In this document: piece after piece, positions 1 through 7,875 of the stretch
Layout of the letters: every line of letters begins with the position of its first letter
Position numbering within the stretch: the stretch's first letter is position 1
Source: JAYFQE01 sp034927345
GTDB lineage: Bacteria > Bacillota > Clostridia > Saccharofermentanales > UBA5734
Length of the DNA stretch: 64,000 nt
Assembly (NCBI GenBank): GCA_034927345.1
Contig: JAYFQE010000001.1
Span: forward strand, 1 to 64,000
Direction of reading: 5' to 3'
Position numbers and translations under genes: made by a program
The notes under the pieces: generated by a model
What the model saw: the letters and a program-made list of their open reading frames with translations, nothing else
Database searches by the model: none
What the model was told of the DNA's origin: nothing

Positions 1-114
1 ATATTATAACGCGTCATACCCGCTCTGCAAAGCCGGCGAATTCCCGGAAGCCTTCAGATAAGCCTGATGGCGGCCAATGATCTGAAAGAATGGCAGCATT
101 CGGCCGGGGTGGCA

Positions 115-143
115 TTGTATGATCGGGTTCAATTTGGCATAAT
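115..143 (+). promoter_or_regulatory. Putative sigma-A promoter for acpS
   Basis: A TTGTAT -35 box (115-120) and a CATAAT -10 box (138-143) lie 17 bp apart, about 55 bp before the acpS start. No terminator or convincing gene was seen in bases 1-114. The boxes are imperfect, so this is an inference from spacing. Confidence 0.45.
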
Positions 144-199
144 ATCAGGAGGGTTGATTAGCACAGAGGTAAACGGGCATTAGTGACAGGGAGAAGAAC

Positions 200-667
200 A
201 TGCAGGTGAAGTGCGGCACCGACTTGATCCGGATCGAACGGATCAGCCAGGCAATAGCCAGGATTGGCGCGCCGTTTTTATATCGAATCTGGACGGCTGA
301 AGAATTAAGTGACTGCCTGCCCGCGGATTATACTCCGGGTGAATCTTTGCCGGGACCGGCCGCCGCGTCGCTGGCTGCGCGTTTCGCCGCCAAAGAAGCG
401 ATTGCCAAAGCTTTGGGGACGGGTATTGGGCCGATGGGCGTCGGCTGGACGAATGTGAGCGTCCGCAGAACAGAACATAGCGCGGCTCCGGAAGTCTGCC
501 TGACCGGCGCCGCTTTGAGCCGCTACAAGAGTCTGGGCGGCGAATCGATCAGCATCAGCCTGACACATGACGGGCCGTGGGCCATGGCCTTTTGCGTCCT
601 GCTGCAGCAATCCGGCGGACAAGATTGCATTTACGAAGAAAAAAACAGGGATGAGGCCCTGAGATGA
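200..667 (+). CDS. acpS: Holo-[acyl-carrier-protein] synthase
   Basis: This 155-residue protein should transfer the 4'-phosphopantetheine arm of CoA to the serine of apo-ACP, in the cytoplasm. The family signature is visible: the metal-binding Asp8 in CGTDL near the N-terminus, then RFAAKEA at residues 61-67 with the second metal ligand Glu66 and GTGI just after. It is about 30 residues longer than a typical AcpS. The excess is an acidic/proline insertion at about residues 36-55 and a short polar C-terminal tail. The ATG follows AGGGAG at good spacing. The stop overlaps the next start by four bases (ATGA), so the two genes are probably translationally coupled. Confidence 0.93.
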   Translation: MQVKCGTDLIRIERISQAIARIGAPFLYRIWTAEELSDCLPADYTPGESLPGPAAASLAARFAAKEAIAKALGTGIGPMGVGWTNVSVRRTEHSAAPEVCLTGAALSRYKSLGGESISISLTHDGPWAMAFCVLLQQSGGQDCIYEEKNRDEALR

Positions 668-1812
668 TGAAAGAACCTTATCAATTGCCACGCCAGGAAA
701 AAGGACGGCCAGCCGGGAAACATCAAAAGGTTCATGGTTATGTACCGCCGAAGACCGTGGATAATCACTGGAATTTCTATAAAAAGGGCATATATATTGC
801 CAAACCGGGCAGCGGATTGCCGGGTTGGTTTTTACCTTTGCTGGCTTTGCTGTTCATTGTGGTGCTGGTTTTTTGGGCTGCGCCTTCGGCGATAGCCCGC
901 TGGCAATCCGGTCAGCAGGCCGTGCAGAATAATGAAGCTAATGCGGTCAAGATGATTTATGGTCAGAGTACGCGTGTGGTCATCCGTTCGGTGGCGGATG
1001 TGTTTGAACAGCCGGACCTGAAAGCGGCGCGCTTGACCCAGGCGCTTTATAACGAACCGGTTACCCTGCGCGAGACTGCTTGCCCCTATGGTTTCGCCGC
1101 TGTTCGGCTGACGGACGGAACCGAAGGTTTTATGATGACCAAAGACTTGACGGAAGACCGGACATCGGTTGAACCGGCTTTATATACCCAGAAGCTGGTG
1201 ATCGCCTCGGCGACCAAGCGCGTCATGTCGCACGCCACGCAGGGGACGATGCTGGTTGAAGTGATGATGGGAACGGTTCTGTACGCTGATTATCGCGGCG
1301 ACGGCATTTCGCGCGTCCATTTGCCGGACGGGTCGGAAGGCTGGATCAGCGACGAAGGCGTGATTATCCTGCCTGTTAACGGGCAGATCGAAGTGCCGGC
1401 GAATGGCGCCCGCTATTTCTGCAGCAGCGCCCTGACCTTCAAGCAAGTAACCGTTTTATCCAACGGGCAATCGGTGCGTGGCATTTCGACCACCGGCATT
1501 GTCCGTCTGGCGGCAGCTGTCAACGGCATGACGGTTCCCCGGACGCTGGCCGGTCTCAGTACCAGCGGCCAGGCGTTGTCACTGATTACGCAGGAGGAAA
1601 GCGGCCTGGTTGATCTGAGCCAGCTGCAGGCCGGCGATCTGATTTTTCTGGCCGATACCGCCCAGCCGGGCCAAATCGGTGATCTGGCTATCTATACAGA
1701 TACCAACCAGATCTTATATGCCCGGCCGATGCACTCCTCGATCCAATTGCTCGACTTGACCCAAAATGAGGATTTGTGGAAGAGAATCATTCTGGTGCGC
1801 CGTTTATTCTGA
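664..1812 (+). CDS. Membrane-anchored SH3/NlpC-P60-like protein lacking catalytic residues
   Basis: The 382-residue protein has a basic cytoplasmic N-terminus and one transmembrane helix at about residues 53-74. Two SH3-like segments follow (about 103-160 and 178-235), then an NlpC/P60-like fold from about 250. Active P60 peptidases carry DCSG at the start of the fold and a His before a V-G-I-Y type strand. Here those positions read STTG (275-278) and DLAIY (340-344), so the nucleophile and the histidine are both missing. The GDLIF motif (324-328) is kept. I infer a wall-binding pseudo-enzyme or scaffold rather than a hydrolase. It is coupled to acpS by an ATGA overlap. The assignment rests on motif order and needs a profile search. 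Confidence 0.7.
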   Translation: MMKEPYQLPRQEKGRPAGKHQKVHGYVPPKTVDNHWNFYKKGIYIAKPGSGLPGWFLPLLALLFIVVLVFWAAPSAIARWQSGQQAVQNNEANAVKMIYGQSTRVVIRSVADVFEQPDLKAARLTQALYNEPVTLRETACPYGFAAVRLTDGTEGFMMTKDLTEDRTSVEPALYTQKLVIASATKRVMSHATQGTMLVEVMMGTVLYADYRGDGISRVHLPDGSEGWISDEGVIILPVNGQIEVPANGARYFCSSALTFKQVTVLSNGQSVRGISTTGIVRLAAAVNGMTVPRTLAGLSTSGQALSLITQEESGLVDLSQLQAGDLIFLADTAQPGQIGDLAIYTDTNQILYARPMHSSIQLLDLTQNEDLWKRIILVRRLF

Positions 1813-1862
1813 TTTCAGCCGATATGCTGCCCAAGATACGATATGCTGCGCAGACGGTCATG

Positions 1863-1918
1863 AAAAAAGAGCCGTTCCGCGGCAGATCCGATCTGCTCTT
1901 GAAACAGCTCCCTTTTTT
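1863..1918. terminator. Bidirectional terminator between converging genes
   Basis: An A-run (1863-1868), a perfect inner inverted repeat (GCAGATC/GATCTGC, 1882-1896), GAGC/GCTC outer arms and a T-run (1913-1918) sit between the end of the plus-strand acpS pair and the end of rpmB. The A- and T-runs on either side would let it work in both directions. Confidence 0.65.
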
Positions 1919-1962
1919 GTGAAACAATCCCGTGCAGCGACAAAACTGTCGTCAACGCGGCA

Positions 1963-2160
1963 TCAGGCCCTCTTGACCGCGTTGGAACGGAGGCACCTGG
2001 TGCAGACATGCATCGTTGTGGGCGTTCCATCAATCATAACCCGTACATTACGGACATTAGGCTTCTGCCGAACTAATGCTCTTCGGGAAACCTGCGAACG
2101 GGTGATGCTGATTTTTCTGCCGAAAAACATATCTTTCTGACAGATATCACACTTCGCCAT
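1963..2160 (-). CDS. rpmB: 50S ribosomal protein L28
   Basis: This 65-residue basic protein of the large ribosomal subunit matches L28: MAKCDIC at the start, a basic middle containing KPNVR, and VCTRCLR near the end. Cys4, Cys7, Cys53 and Cys56 form the two CxxC knuckles of the zinc-binding (C+) L28 type. The open frame continues 24 codons upstream, but the start is fixed at 2160 by AAGGAGG eight bases upstream and by the family N-terminus. The gene is monocistronic, between a terminator on one side and its own promoter on the other. Confidence 0.97.
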   Translation of the reverse strand: MAKCDICQKDMFFGRKISITRSQVSRRALVRQKPNVRNVRVMIDGTPTTMHVCTRCLRSNAVKRA

Positions 2161-2203
2161 CTTGTACACCTCCTTGCGTTTTGTTGCTAAACGCGCAGAT
2201 GAA

Positions 2204-2232
2204 ATATTATCATAACGGACAGAAAAAAGCAA
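2204..2232 (-). promoter_or_regulatory. Promoter of rpmB
   Basis: Read on the minus strand, TTGCTT (2227-2232) and TAATAT (2204-2209) are separated by 17 bp. They lie about 45 bp before the rpmB start. A short direct repeat of TTCAAGG (2261-2267 and 2271-2277) lies between this promoter and the end of rnfB; its role is unknown. Confidence 0.55.
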
Positions 2233-2280
2233 GGGAAACGGCTCTTTTTACGTTAAAAACTTCAAGGCGCTTCAAGGTTG

Positions 2281-3180
2281 TCACGACGTAATCTTTCCCG
2301 TCATGGCCGCCTGATCGCTGGTCCGCCGAATCAGCCCGTTCTCGTCCTGACCCAGCAGGAGACCATGGCAGATGGCATGGGTCGGACATACTTCCAGGCA
2401 TTTGCCGCAGTGGGTGCATAATAACTGATCAATGCTTGCCAGCGGGCCGTCCAGGGTAATTGCGCCGGCCGGACAAACCTGATGGCAGCGACCGCATCCG
2501 ATACAGCCGGTTTTGCAGTTTTTCCGGGTTTGAGCGCCGGGCCATTTATTGCGGCAGGATACAGTATAGGCTTGGTAATGCTTGGGTATGATGGCGATCA
2601 ACGATTTGGGACAGGTCTTCACACAAAGGCCGCAGGCTTTACAGCGCGAGCTGTCGACATGGGCTATGCCGCCGGCGAGATAAAGGGCATGGTAGGGGCA
2701 GGCCGCGACGCAATCGCCGAAACCAATACAACCATAGGTGCAGGAATTGGGCCCTGAGAAAAGCCCCTGAGCCGCGTCACAGCTGATGGTGCCGGAATAC
2801 GCATAGCGCTTTTGGGTGTTATCGACATTGCCCTGACAAAAAACATGGGCAACCTGCGGGATGAAGGATGGCGGCGTCAGCCCCAGCATACCGGACAACT
2901 CCAGAGCCGTATCCTTGCCGCCGACCGGACATTTGCCCGGATTGGATTCTTCTTTTTCGTTGAGCGCCGTCGCGTAGGCATCACAGCCGGAATAGCCGCA
3001 TGCCCCGCAATTGGCGCCCGGCAGCGCGGCGCGGATTTTTTCATAATGCTCGTCGACCGGCAGGGCGAAAATCCGGGAAGTCACGACAATGAAGACGCCG
3101 AGGATCAAAGCAATGCCGCCGCACAGGCCGATGGGCAGCAATATGGATGTCCAGGATATGAGAACGCTGACCGTTAACAT
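2281..3180 (-). CDS. rnfB: Rnf complex subunit B, polyferredoxin
   Basis: RnfB passes electrons from reduced ferredoxin into the membrane-bound Rnf ferredoxin:NAD+ oxidoreductase. The 299-residue protein has an N-terminal membrane helix, then the ANCGACGYSGC cluster motif with a later Cys. Four ferredoxin-like C-x2-C-x2-C-x3-CP type motifs follow (the CIGFGDCVAACP, CKACGLCVKTCP, CIGCGRCHQVCP and CTHCGKCLEVCP regions). This many clusters fits the longer clostridial RnfB. Two ATGs occur six bases apart. The inner one (3180) is preferred because AAGGAG then lies seven bases upstream, while the outer one would nearly touch it. It is the last gene of the operon. Confidence 0.96.
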   Translation of the reverse strand: MLTVSVLISWTSILLPIGLCGGIALILGVFIVVTSRIFALPVDEHYEKIRAALPGANCGACGYSGCDAYATALNEKEESNPGKCPVGGKDTALELSGMLGLTPPSFIPQVAHVFCQGNVDNTQKRYAYSGTISCDAAQGLFSGPNSCTYGCIGFGDCVAACPYHALYLAGGIAHVDSSRCKACGLCVKTCPKSLIAIIPKHYQAYTVSCRNKWPGAQTRKNCKTGCIGCGRCHQVCPAGAITLDGPLASIDQLLCTHCGKCLEVCPTHAICHGLLLGQDENGLIRRTSDQAAMTGKITS

Positions 3181-3217
3181 GAGCATGCTCCTTGATGATA
3201 TGGATTTCAGCTGCCGA

Positions 3218-3808
3218 TCAGCTGAATAATTTCTCGATTAATCCCTTAAAGCCGAAAAATGTTATGGAAACCAAAGCTGCTGATACGAGGGTTATCGGCA
3301 GCCCTTTCATAAATTTGGGGACATCGGCATGATCAACTTTACTGCGTACGCCGGAAAACAGGAAAAGCGCCAGCATAAATCCCAGACCGGCGCCGAAACT
3401 GTTGATCAGTGATTCGGCAAAACCGTATGAGCGGTCGATGTTCAGGATGGTTACGCCGAGAACCGCGCAGTTGGTGGTGATCAGAGGCAGGTAAATACCC
3501 AGCGCCCGGTAAAGCGTCGGAATCGATTTCTTGAGAAAGGTCTCGATGATCTGGACCAACGCGGCAATGATCAGGATAAAAAGGACGGTTTGCAGATAAC
3601 TAAGGCCTCTGGGAAAAAGCACATAAGTATAGATCGGCCAGGTAATCGCCGTAGCCAGCACCATGACAAAGATGACGGCCACGCTCATACCCATGGCGGT
3701 TTTCAGATTTTTGGATACGCCCAGGAAGGGACAGATCCCCAGAAATTTGGATAGGACGAAATTGTCGACCAAAATGGCGCTGAAAAAGATGATAAGAAAA
3801 TCTTTCAT
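3218..3808 (-). CDS. rnfA: Rnf complex subunit A, integral membrane
   Basis: RnfA is one of the two homologous membrane subunits of Rnf that carry the ion path and an intramembrane iron-sulfur site. The 196 residues form about six hydrophobic helices. The family landmarks are visible: LSKFLGICPFLG near the N-terminus and the ITTNCAVLG segment in the middle. Each supplies one Cys of the half-membrane cluster found in RnfA/E. AAAGGAGG precedes the start, and the ATG overlaps the rnfE stop by four bases. Confidence 0.96.
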   Translation of the reverse strand: MKDFLIIFFSAILVDNFVLSKFLGICPFLGVSKNLKTAMGMSVAVIFVMVLATAITWPIYTYVLFPRGLSYLQTVLFILIIAALVQIIETFLKKSIPTLYRALGIYLPLITTNCAVLGVTILNIDRSYGFAESLINSFGAGLGFMLALFLFSGVRSKVDHADVPKFMKGLPITLVSAALVSITFFGFKGLIEKLFS

Positions 3809-4647
3809 GACTGCCGGCCTCCTTTCTCCGGACCGCTTTGACCGGCTTCGTCAGATCCCCGGTTATGATCCGATTCTTTCTCTTGTTCGAGCACCCGGGC
3901 CTGGTTGGCCAGACGGTCCATATCGCCCAGGCCGGCGCGTCCGATATTGCAGCCCCCGCAAAGCAGGCAGGCTGTTTTGTCGGATATGGCGCCGGCGCAA
4001 ATCTCCGGATCGATCTGATCCTTTTTCTTGGCTTTTTCAGCCAGGTGCTGGGCCAGCGCGACCAGAAGCCCGAAAACGAAGAAGCCGCCCGGCGGCAGGA
4101 TCAGGATCAGCATCGGCTCGATCTCGCCGCCGGCCTGTAAAACCGGCAGGCTGATGTCCATGAAGGACCCGTTGCCGATAATTTCCCGGATTGAGCCCAT
4201 GCAGAATAAAGCCGCGGTATAACCGACACCCATGCCCAGTCCGTCGACAATGGATGGCAGAACGGCATTTTTACTGGCAAACATCTCCGCGCGGGCCAGG
4301 ATGATGCAGTTAACCGTGATCAAAGGAATATAGATTCCCAGAGCGTCGTTAAGGGACGGCAGATAGGCTTGCATCAGAAGCTGAACGATCGTGACAAAAC
4401 CGGCGATGACCGTGATGAAAGCCGGAATACGGACTTTATCGGGTATGATTTTTCGCAGAGAGGAAATCGCCAGGTTAGAACAAACCAGGACGAAGGTGGC
4501 AGCCAGACCCATACCCAGTCCGTTCTTGACGGTCGTCGTGACGGCCAGGGTCGGGCAGGTTCCGAGAATCAGGCGCAAAACCGGATTTTCCACGATCAGG
4601 CCTTTGGTGAATTCTTTACTCAGCGGTACTTTTTTGACAGGCGCCAT
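3805..4647 (-). CDS. rnfE: Rnf complex subunit E with an unusual four-cysteine C-terminal tail
   Basis: RnfE is the partner membrane subunit of RnfA. Residues 1-205 are a normal RnfE: GTCPTLAV at 29-36 and LITVNCIILARAE at 109-121, each with a conserved Cys, and about six helices. The protein then runs on for about 75 residues, where most RnfE proteins stop near 200-215. The extension is charged. It carries Cys217, Cys227, Cys230 and Cys233 in a C-x9-C-x2-C-x2-C pattern that could hold an Fe-S cluster or zinc, followed by a hydrophilic end. The stop overlaps rnfA by four bases. The core assignment is firm; the tail function is unknown. Confidence 0.95.
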   Translation of the reverse strand: MAPVKKVPLSKEFTKGLIVENPVLRLILGTCPTLAVTTTVKNGLGMGLAATFVLVCSNLAISSLRKIIPDKVRIPAFITVIAGFVTIVQLLMQAYLPSLNDALGIYIPLITVNCIILARAEMFASKNAVLPSIVDGLGMGVGYTAALFCMGSIREIIGNGSFMDISLPVLQAGGEIEPMLILILPPGGFFVFGLLVALAQHLAEKAKKKDQIDPEICAGAISDKTACLLCGGCNIGRAGLGDMDRLANQARVLEQEKESDHNRGSDEAGQSGPEKGGRQS

Positions 4648-4648
4648 C

Positions 4649-5230
4649 TTATTGACCCTCCTGGTTCAGATTTTTATAGAAGAGAACAGCCGCGTTAACC
4701 GCATCCGTAACCGCCCGGGAAGAAATGGTGGCCCCGGATACGGCGTCGACAGACTGTTCGCCGTTGTCGACGACTTTCAGAGCGAAGGGACGGGCGGCGT
4801 CCTGCTTTAAAAATTTGTTAAGAAAAGCGCCGTCGGCTACTTTTTTCCCTAAACCGGGCGTTTCGTCATTGGTCAGGACGCGGATGCCGCTGATCAGCCC
4901 TTGTGGATCAACGGCCAGCATGATCGGCACCTGACCGCCGTAGCCGCGCTTTTCGCTGACGAAAAGGTACCCCAGGCATTGGCCGCTCTGACCGAGCGCT
5001 TTATAAACTTCATTCAAACCTTCGGGCGCCGTGCCGTCTGCAGGCAGTTCCAACGCTTCAAAACTGGCGGCTTCCGGGAACAAAGCCAGCCGGATGGCAT
5101 TATCGGAAGCCGCGTTTTGCCGATCGCGTTCTTCCTGGGTTATATCGTATGTCAAAGCCAACAGCCCGGTTGTGATCAGACAAATCAGACAAAGGATGAC
5201 GGCGGGTTTCATTTGGCTAAACTTTGGCAT
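4649..5230 (-). CDS. rnfG: Rnf complex subunit G, covalent FMN subunit
   Basis: RnfG is the membrane-anchored subunit with covalently bound FMN, facing the outside. The 193-residue protein has an N-terminal helix (about 9-28), an FMN-binding domain with DETPGLGKK at 122-130, and the flavinylation motif SGAT at 165-168. Thr168 is the expected attachment site. A TTG-initiated longer frame starts 15 bases upstream, but GGAGGT seven bases before ATG 5230 fixes this start. The gene overlaps the rnfD end by 14 bases. The ApbE flavin transferase needed for maturation is not in this window. Confidence 0.96.
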   Translation of the reverse strand: MPKFSQMKPAVILCLICLITTGLLALTYDITQEERDRQNAASDNAIRLALFPEAASFEALELPADGTAPEGLNEVYKALGQSGQCLGYLFVSEKRGYGGQVPIMLAVDPQGLISGIRVLTNDETPGLGKKVADGAFLNKFLKQDAARPFALKVVDNGEQSVDAVSGATISSRAVTDAVNAAVLFYKNLNQEGQ

Positions 5231-6182
5231 GGCGAACACCTCCAAACGGGACCGGAGTTGTCCAGCGGTCGATATGCGGCGTTAATATATTCATAAAAAG
5301 AATAGCAAAGGATACCCCTTCGGTCATACTGCCGAACAGCCGGATCATAGCGGTCATCAAACCGCAGCCGACGCCGTAGATGATTTTGCCCTTGCGTGTC
5401 AGCGGAGAGGTGACATAATCCGTGGCCATGAAAAAAGCGCCGAGAAATAATCCGCCGGATAGAATGTGATACAGCGGATCCTGCCCGGCCAGAGCGGTTG
5501 CCGCCGCCACGGTCAGGATATAGGCGCCCGGGATCCATATAGTAATGACTTTACGGGCGACAAGGTAGATAACGCCGATAGATAAAGCCAGAATGGACAC
5601 CTCGCCCAGACAGCCGCCTTTGGAACCGATAAACAAATCCAGATACCCCGGCATGGCGGTTCCGCCGATTCCATTGGACTGCTGCAGCAGATACAGAGGC
5701 GTGGCGGTCGCGATCAGATCCGTTCCGCCGGCCGCTTCGCCGGCGCGGCCGGCCATGATCGCCCAGCGGGTCATGGCCGAGGGAAAGGACAAGGTCAGAA
5801 TGATGCGGGAAGCCAGGGCCGGATTGACAAAATTCTGGCCAATGCCGCCAAACATCTGTTTGACAATGACAATCGCGACAAAAGAACCGATAACCGGCAT
5901 CCAGTAAGGCGCGGTTACCGGCAGATTGAATGCCAGCAATAAACCGGTGACGACAGCGCTGAAATCGCTGATCGAGTTATAACGTTTCATAACCTTACGG
6001 CTTAAATATTCAAACAGGACGGCCGATGAAACCGCGATCAGGATCAGGATCAGGGCGCGGCTGCCAAACAGGATAACGGATGCGACCAATGCCGGACATA
6101 GGGCGATGATAACATCCAGCATCAGCCGTGATGTTTTTACATGGTCGCGGATATGCGGGGATGACGAGACTTGCAGCATCAT
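5217..6182 (-). CDS. rnfD: Rnf complex subunit D, integral membrane FMN subunit
   Basis: RnfD is the large membrane subunit homologous to NqrB. The 321 residues contain roughly eight to ten hydrophobic helices, with NFVNPALASR near 117-126 and TDYVTSPLTRKGK late in the protein. The flavinylation site is a variant of DxxSGAT: it reads DLIATAT (155-161), with Thr161 as the likely FMN carrier. The Ser-Gly pair is replaced by Ala-Thr. AAAGGAGG lies ten bases upstream. The start overlaps the rnfC end by four bases. Confidence 0.96.
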   Translation of the reverse strand: MMLQVSSSPHIRDHVKTSRLMLDVIIALCPALVASVILFGSRALILILIAVSSAVLFEYLSRKVMKRYNSISDFSAVVTGLLLAFNLPVTAPYWMPVIGSFVAIVIVKQMFGGIGQNFVNPALASRIILTLSFPSAMTRWAIMAGRAGEAAGGTDLIATATPLYLLQQSNGIGGTAMPGYLDLFIGSKGGCLGEVSILALSIGVIYLVARKVITIWIPGAYILTVAAATALAGQDPLYHILSGGLFLGAFFMATDYVTSPLTRKGKIIYGVGCGLMTAMIRLFGSMTEGVSFAILFMNILTPHIDRWTTPVPFGGVRHAKV

Positions 6183-7528
6183 GTACGGGCAGCCTCCTTT
6201 GACGATAAAGCCAGACGGACATCAGATTTACCATTGCGGATACTTTGAACCAGATATCGCTTGGCCGGGCAAACATAAGTACAACAGCCGCATTCAATAC
6301 AATCCATGACATGATAGTGAAGCAGGCCGTCAATATCTTTGTTTCTGGCCATGACATCCAGATTGGTCGGCATGAGTCTCATCGGGCAGGATGAGACGCA
6401 GCGGCCGCAGCGGATGCATTGGGTTTCCTGTGGAATGGCCGCTTCTTTCGGACCGAAAACCAGAATGGCGTTGTTGTTCTTGATAACGGTCGCGTCCAGG
6501 CGGTCCAGAGCGACCCCCATCATCGAACCGCCCATAATGACTTTGCCGGCTTCCTCGGCCATGCCTCCGGCTGCTTCGATAACATCCGGAATCAAAGCGC
6601 CGATCGGGACGTTGACATTGCAGGGGACGCGCAAGCCGCTGCCATCCAGCGTCAGACGCCTGCGTACCAGCGGCATGCCGGTTTTCAAGTATTTGGAGAT
6701 GAAACGGACGGTGCTGACATTCAGCATGAGCACATGCACGTCATGCGGCAGGCCTCCTGAAGGCACGGCCCTTTTGGTCAGGGCATAGATCAGCATCTTT
6801 TCCGCGCCTTGCGGATAAATCGTTTTCAAACTGATAACTTTGATATTGGGCTTGACATTAGCCGCCAGATTCAATTTGACTAATTCATAATTCAAGACTT
6901 CGGCCGCCAGCGGTTTATTATCCTCAACGCCGATCAGGGCGCGGGGAATGTCCATGTATTTCATAACCTGGACAATGCCGTCGATGATCTCATCCGGGTG
7001 TTCGGCGCATTGGCGGAAATCGGCGGTGATATAGGGTTCGCATTCCGCGGCGTTGATGATCAGCGTGTCCGGTTCTTTGCCTTGCGGCGGCTGCATTTTC
7101 ATATAGGTCGGAAAACCGGCGCCGCCGAGCCCGACCAGACCTGAATCTCGAATCGCCTGGATGAACGACGCCCGGTCTGTGATCTGCGGCGGCCTGACGC
7201 TTTCATGTAAAGTATACTGACCGTCCGATTCGATTTCAACGACTTCAACCGCCCGGCCGGAACTGGCCACTTCTTTATGGACCGACCGGACAACGCCGGA
7301 AACGCTGGCATGAATCGGCACGGCCATCGGCGCGTCTGCCCGCCCGATTATCTGGCCGACCAGAACGGGATCGCCGGCTCCTACAATACAGGTACAGGGA
7401 GGACCGACATGCATGCTCATCGGCAAACGGACTGTTTTAAATTGATCAAGACGGATTGTCGGATAAAAGTGAGTGTTTTTATTGCCGCGTGGATGTACGC
7501 CACCAGAAAAATGTGAAAATATGGTCAC
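6179..7528 (-). CDS. rnfC: Rnf complex subunit C, NADH-binding Fe-S subunit
   Basis: RnfC is the peripheral subunit that reduces NAD+. The 449-residue protein shows an N-terminal biotinyl/lipoyl-like region, then GLGGAGFPTYMK, which matches the NAD(H)/FMN-binding loop shared with NuoF. Near the C-terminus are two ferredoxin motifs, CIRCGRCVSSCP and CIECGCCTYVCP. The start is a GTG at 7528: AGGAGG lies eight bases before it, and an in-frame ATG is not available nearby. It is the first gene of rnfCDGEAB, and all junctions overlap or are very short, so the complex is made from one transcript. Confidence 0.96.
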   Translation of the reverse strand: MTIFSHFSGGVHPRGNKNTHFYPTIRLDQFKTVRLPMSMHVGPPCTCIVGAGDPVLVGQIIGRADAPMAVPIHASVSGVVRSVHKEVASSGRAVEVVEIESDGQYTLHESVRPPQITDRASFIQAIRDSGLVGLGGAGFPTYMKMQPPQGKEPDTLIINAAECEPYITADFRQCAEHPDEIIDGIVQVMKYMDIPRALIGVEDNKPLAAEVLNYELVKLNLAANVKPNIKVISLKTIYPQGAEKMLIYALTKRAVPSGGLPHDVHVLMLNVSTVRFISKYLKTGMPLVRRRLTLDGSGLRVPCNVNVPIGALIPDVIEAAGGMAEEAGKVIMGGSMMGVALDRLDATVIKNNNAILVFGPKEAAIPQETQCIRCGRCVSSCPMRLMPTNLDVMARNKDIDGLLHYHVMDCIECGCCTYVCPAKRYLVQSIRNGKSDVRLALSSKEAART

Positions 7529-7576
7529 ACCATTAGCCTCCTGACCTGCATCGCATCATGAATAATGTCAACGTAT

Positions 7577-7604
7577 AATATACCATAATCAACAAAAAAT
7601 AGAA
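7577..7604 (-). promoter_or_regulatory. Weak candidate promoter for the rnf operon
   Basis: On the minus strand, TTCTAT (7599-7604) and TATATT (7577-7582) are 16 bp apart in an AT-rich stretch about 50 bp before rnfC. The -35 is poor and a TTGACA lies just downstream without a matching -10, so the exact start is uncertain. Bases 7605-7780, between this and the arsR promoter, show no gene I can support. Confidence 0.3.
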
Positions 7605-7781
7605 GATGATTGGCGATACTTCCTAAAATTTTGCGTCTGCAAGGGGCCATTATCGGTAAAAATGCAGATTGTAAACATTTACGGGAAAAATGCCAGGCAC
7701 TTGTTGCCGGGCGAAGATACGAACGAGAAAATCAGAAAATTACCGCAAACGCTTACGGAACATATTTGTTTAGAAGGGGGC

Positions 7782-7810
7782 TTGTCAGATGTCGGGCATC
7801 GTGCTAACAT
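7782..7810 (+). promoter_or_regulatory. Promoter of the metal sensor/ATPase operon
   Basis: TTGTCA (7782-7787) and TAACAT (7805-7810) are spaced 17 bp apart. The -10 box lies inside the large palindrome at 7803-7834, so a bound repressor would block RNA polymerase directly. Confidence 0.7.
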
Positions 7811-7834
7811 ATGAACAGATGTTCATATGTTAGC
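7803..7834. promoter_or_regulatory. ArsR/SmtB-family operator, 15-2-15 palindrome
   Basis: A perfect inverted repeat has 15-bp arms around a GA centre. Each arm contains the core ATATGAACA/TGTTCATAT, the known 12-2-12 recognition pattern of SmtB/CadC/CzrA-type metal sensors. It covers the -10 box and start region of the promoter and lies about 40 bp before the regulator gene. It indicates autoregulated, metal-induced expression of both the sensor and the ATPase. Confidence 0.92.
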
Positions 7835-7875
7835 GCTTGAGCTGAAGAATGACGTTGCAAAGGACCGGTGAGCTA

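Noticed and set aside
2..61. Open 19-codon stretch at the left edge ending in a stop, possibly the C-terminus of an upstream gene
   Set aside because: Too short to show any family feature, and other frames are equally open.
305..691. Long minus-strand open frames opposite acpS, and similar antisense frames opposite many genes
   Set aside because: They are shadows caused by the moderately GC-rich codon pattern. They lack ribosome sites and family motifs, and the opposite strand has recognised genes.
2482..2757. 91-codon frame opposite rnfB
   Set aside because: Antisense to cysteine-rich RnfB; the Ala/Gly-rich product is a compositional artefact.
7610..7807. 65-codon open frame between rnfC and the metal sensor
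   Set aside because: It has no ribosome site, its end runs through the sensor's promoter and operator, and the composition looks like non-coding DNA.
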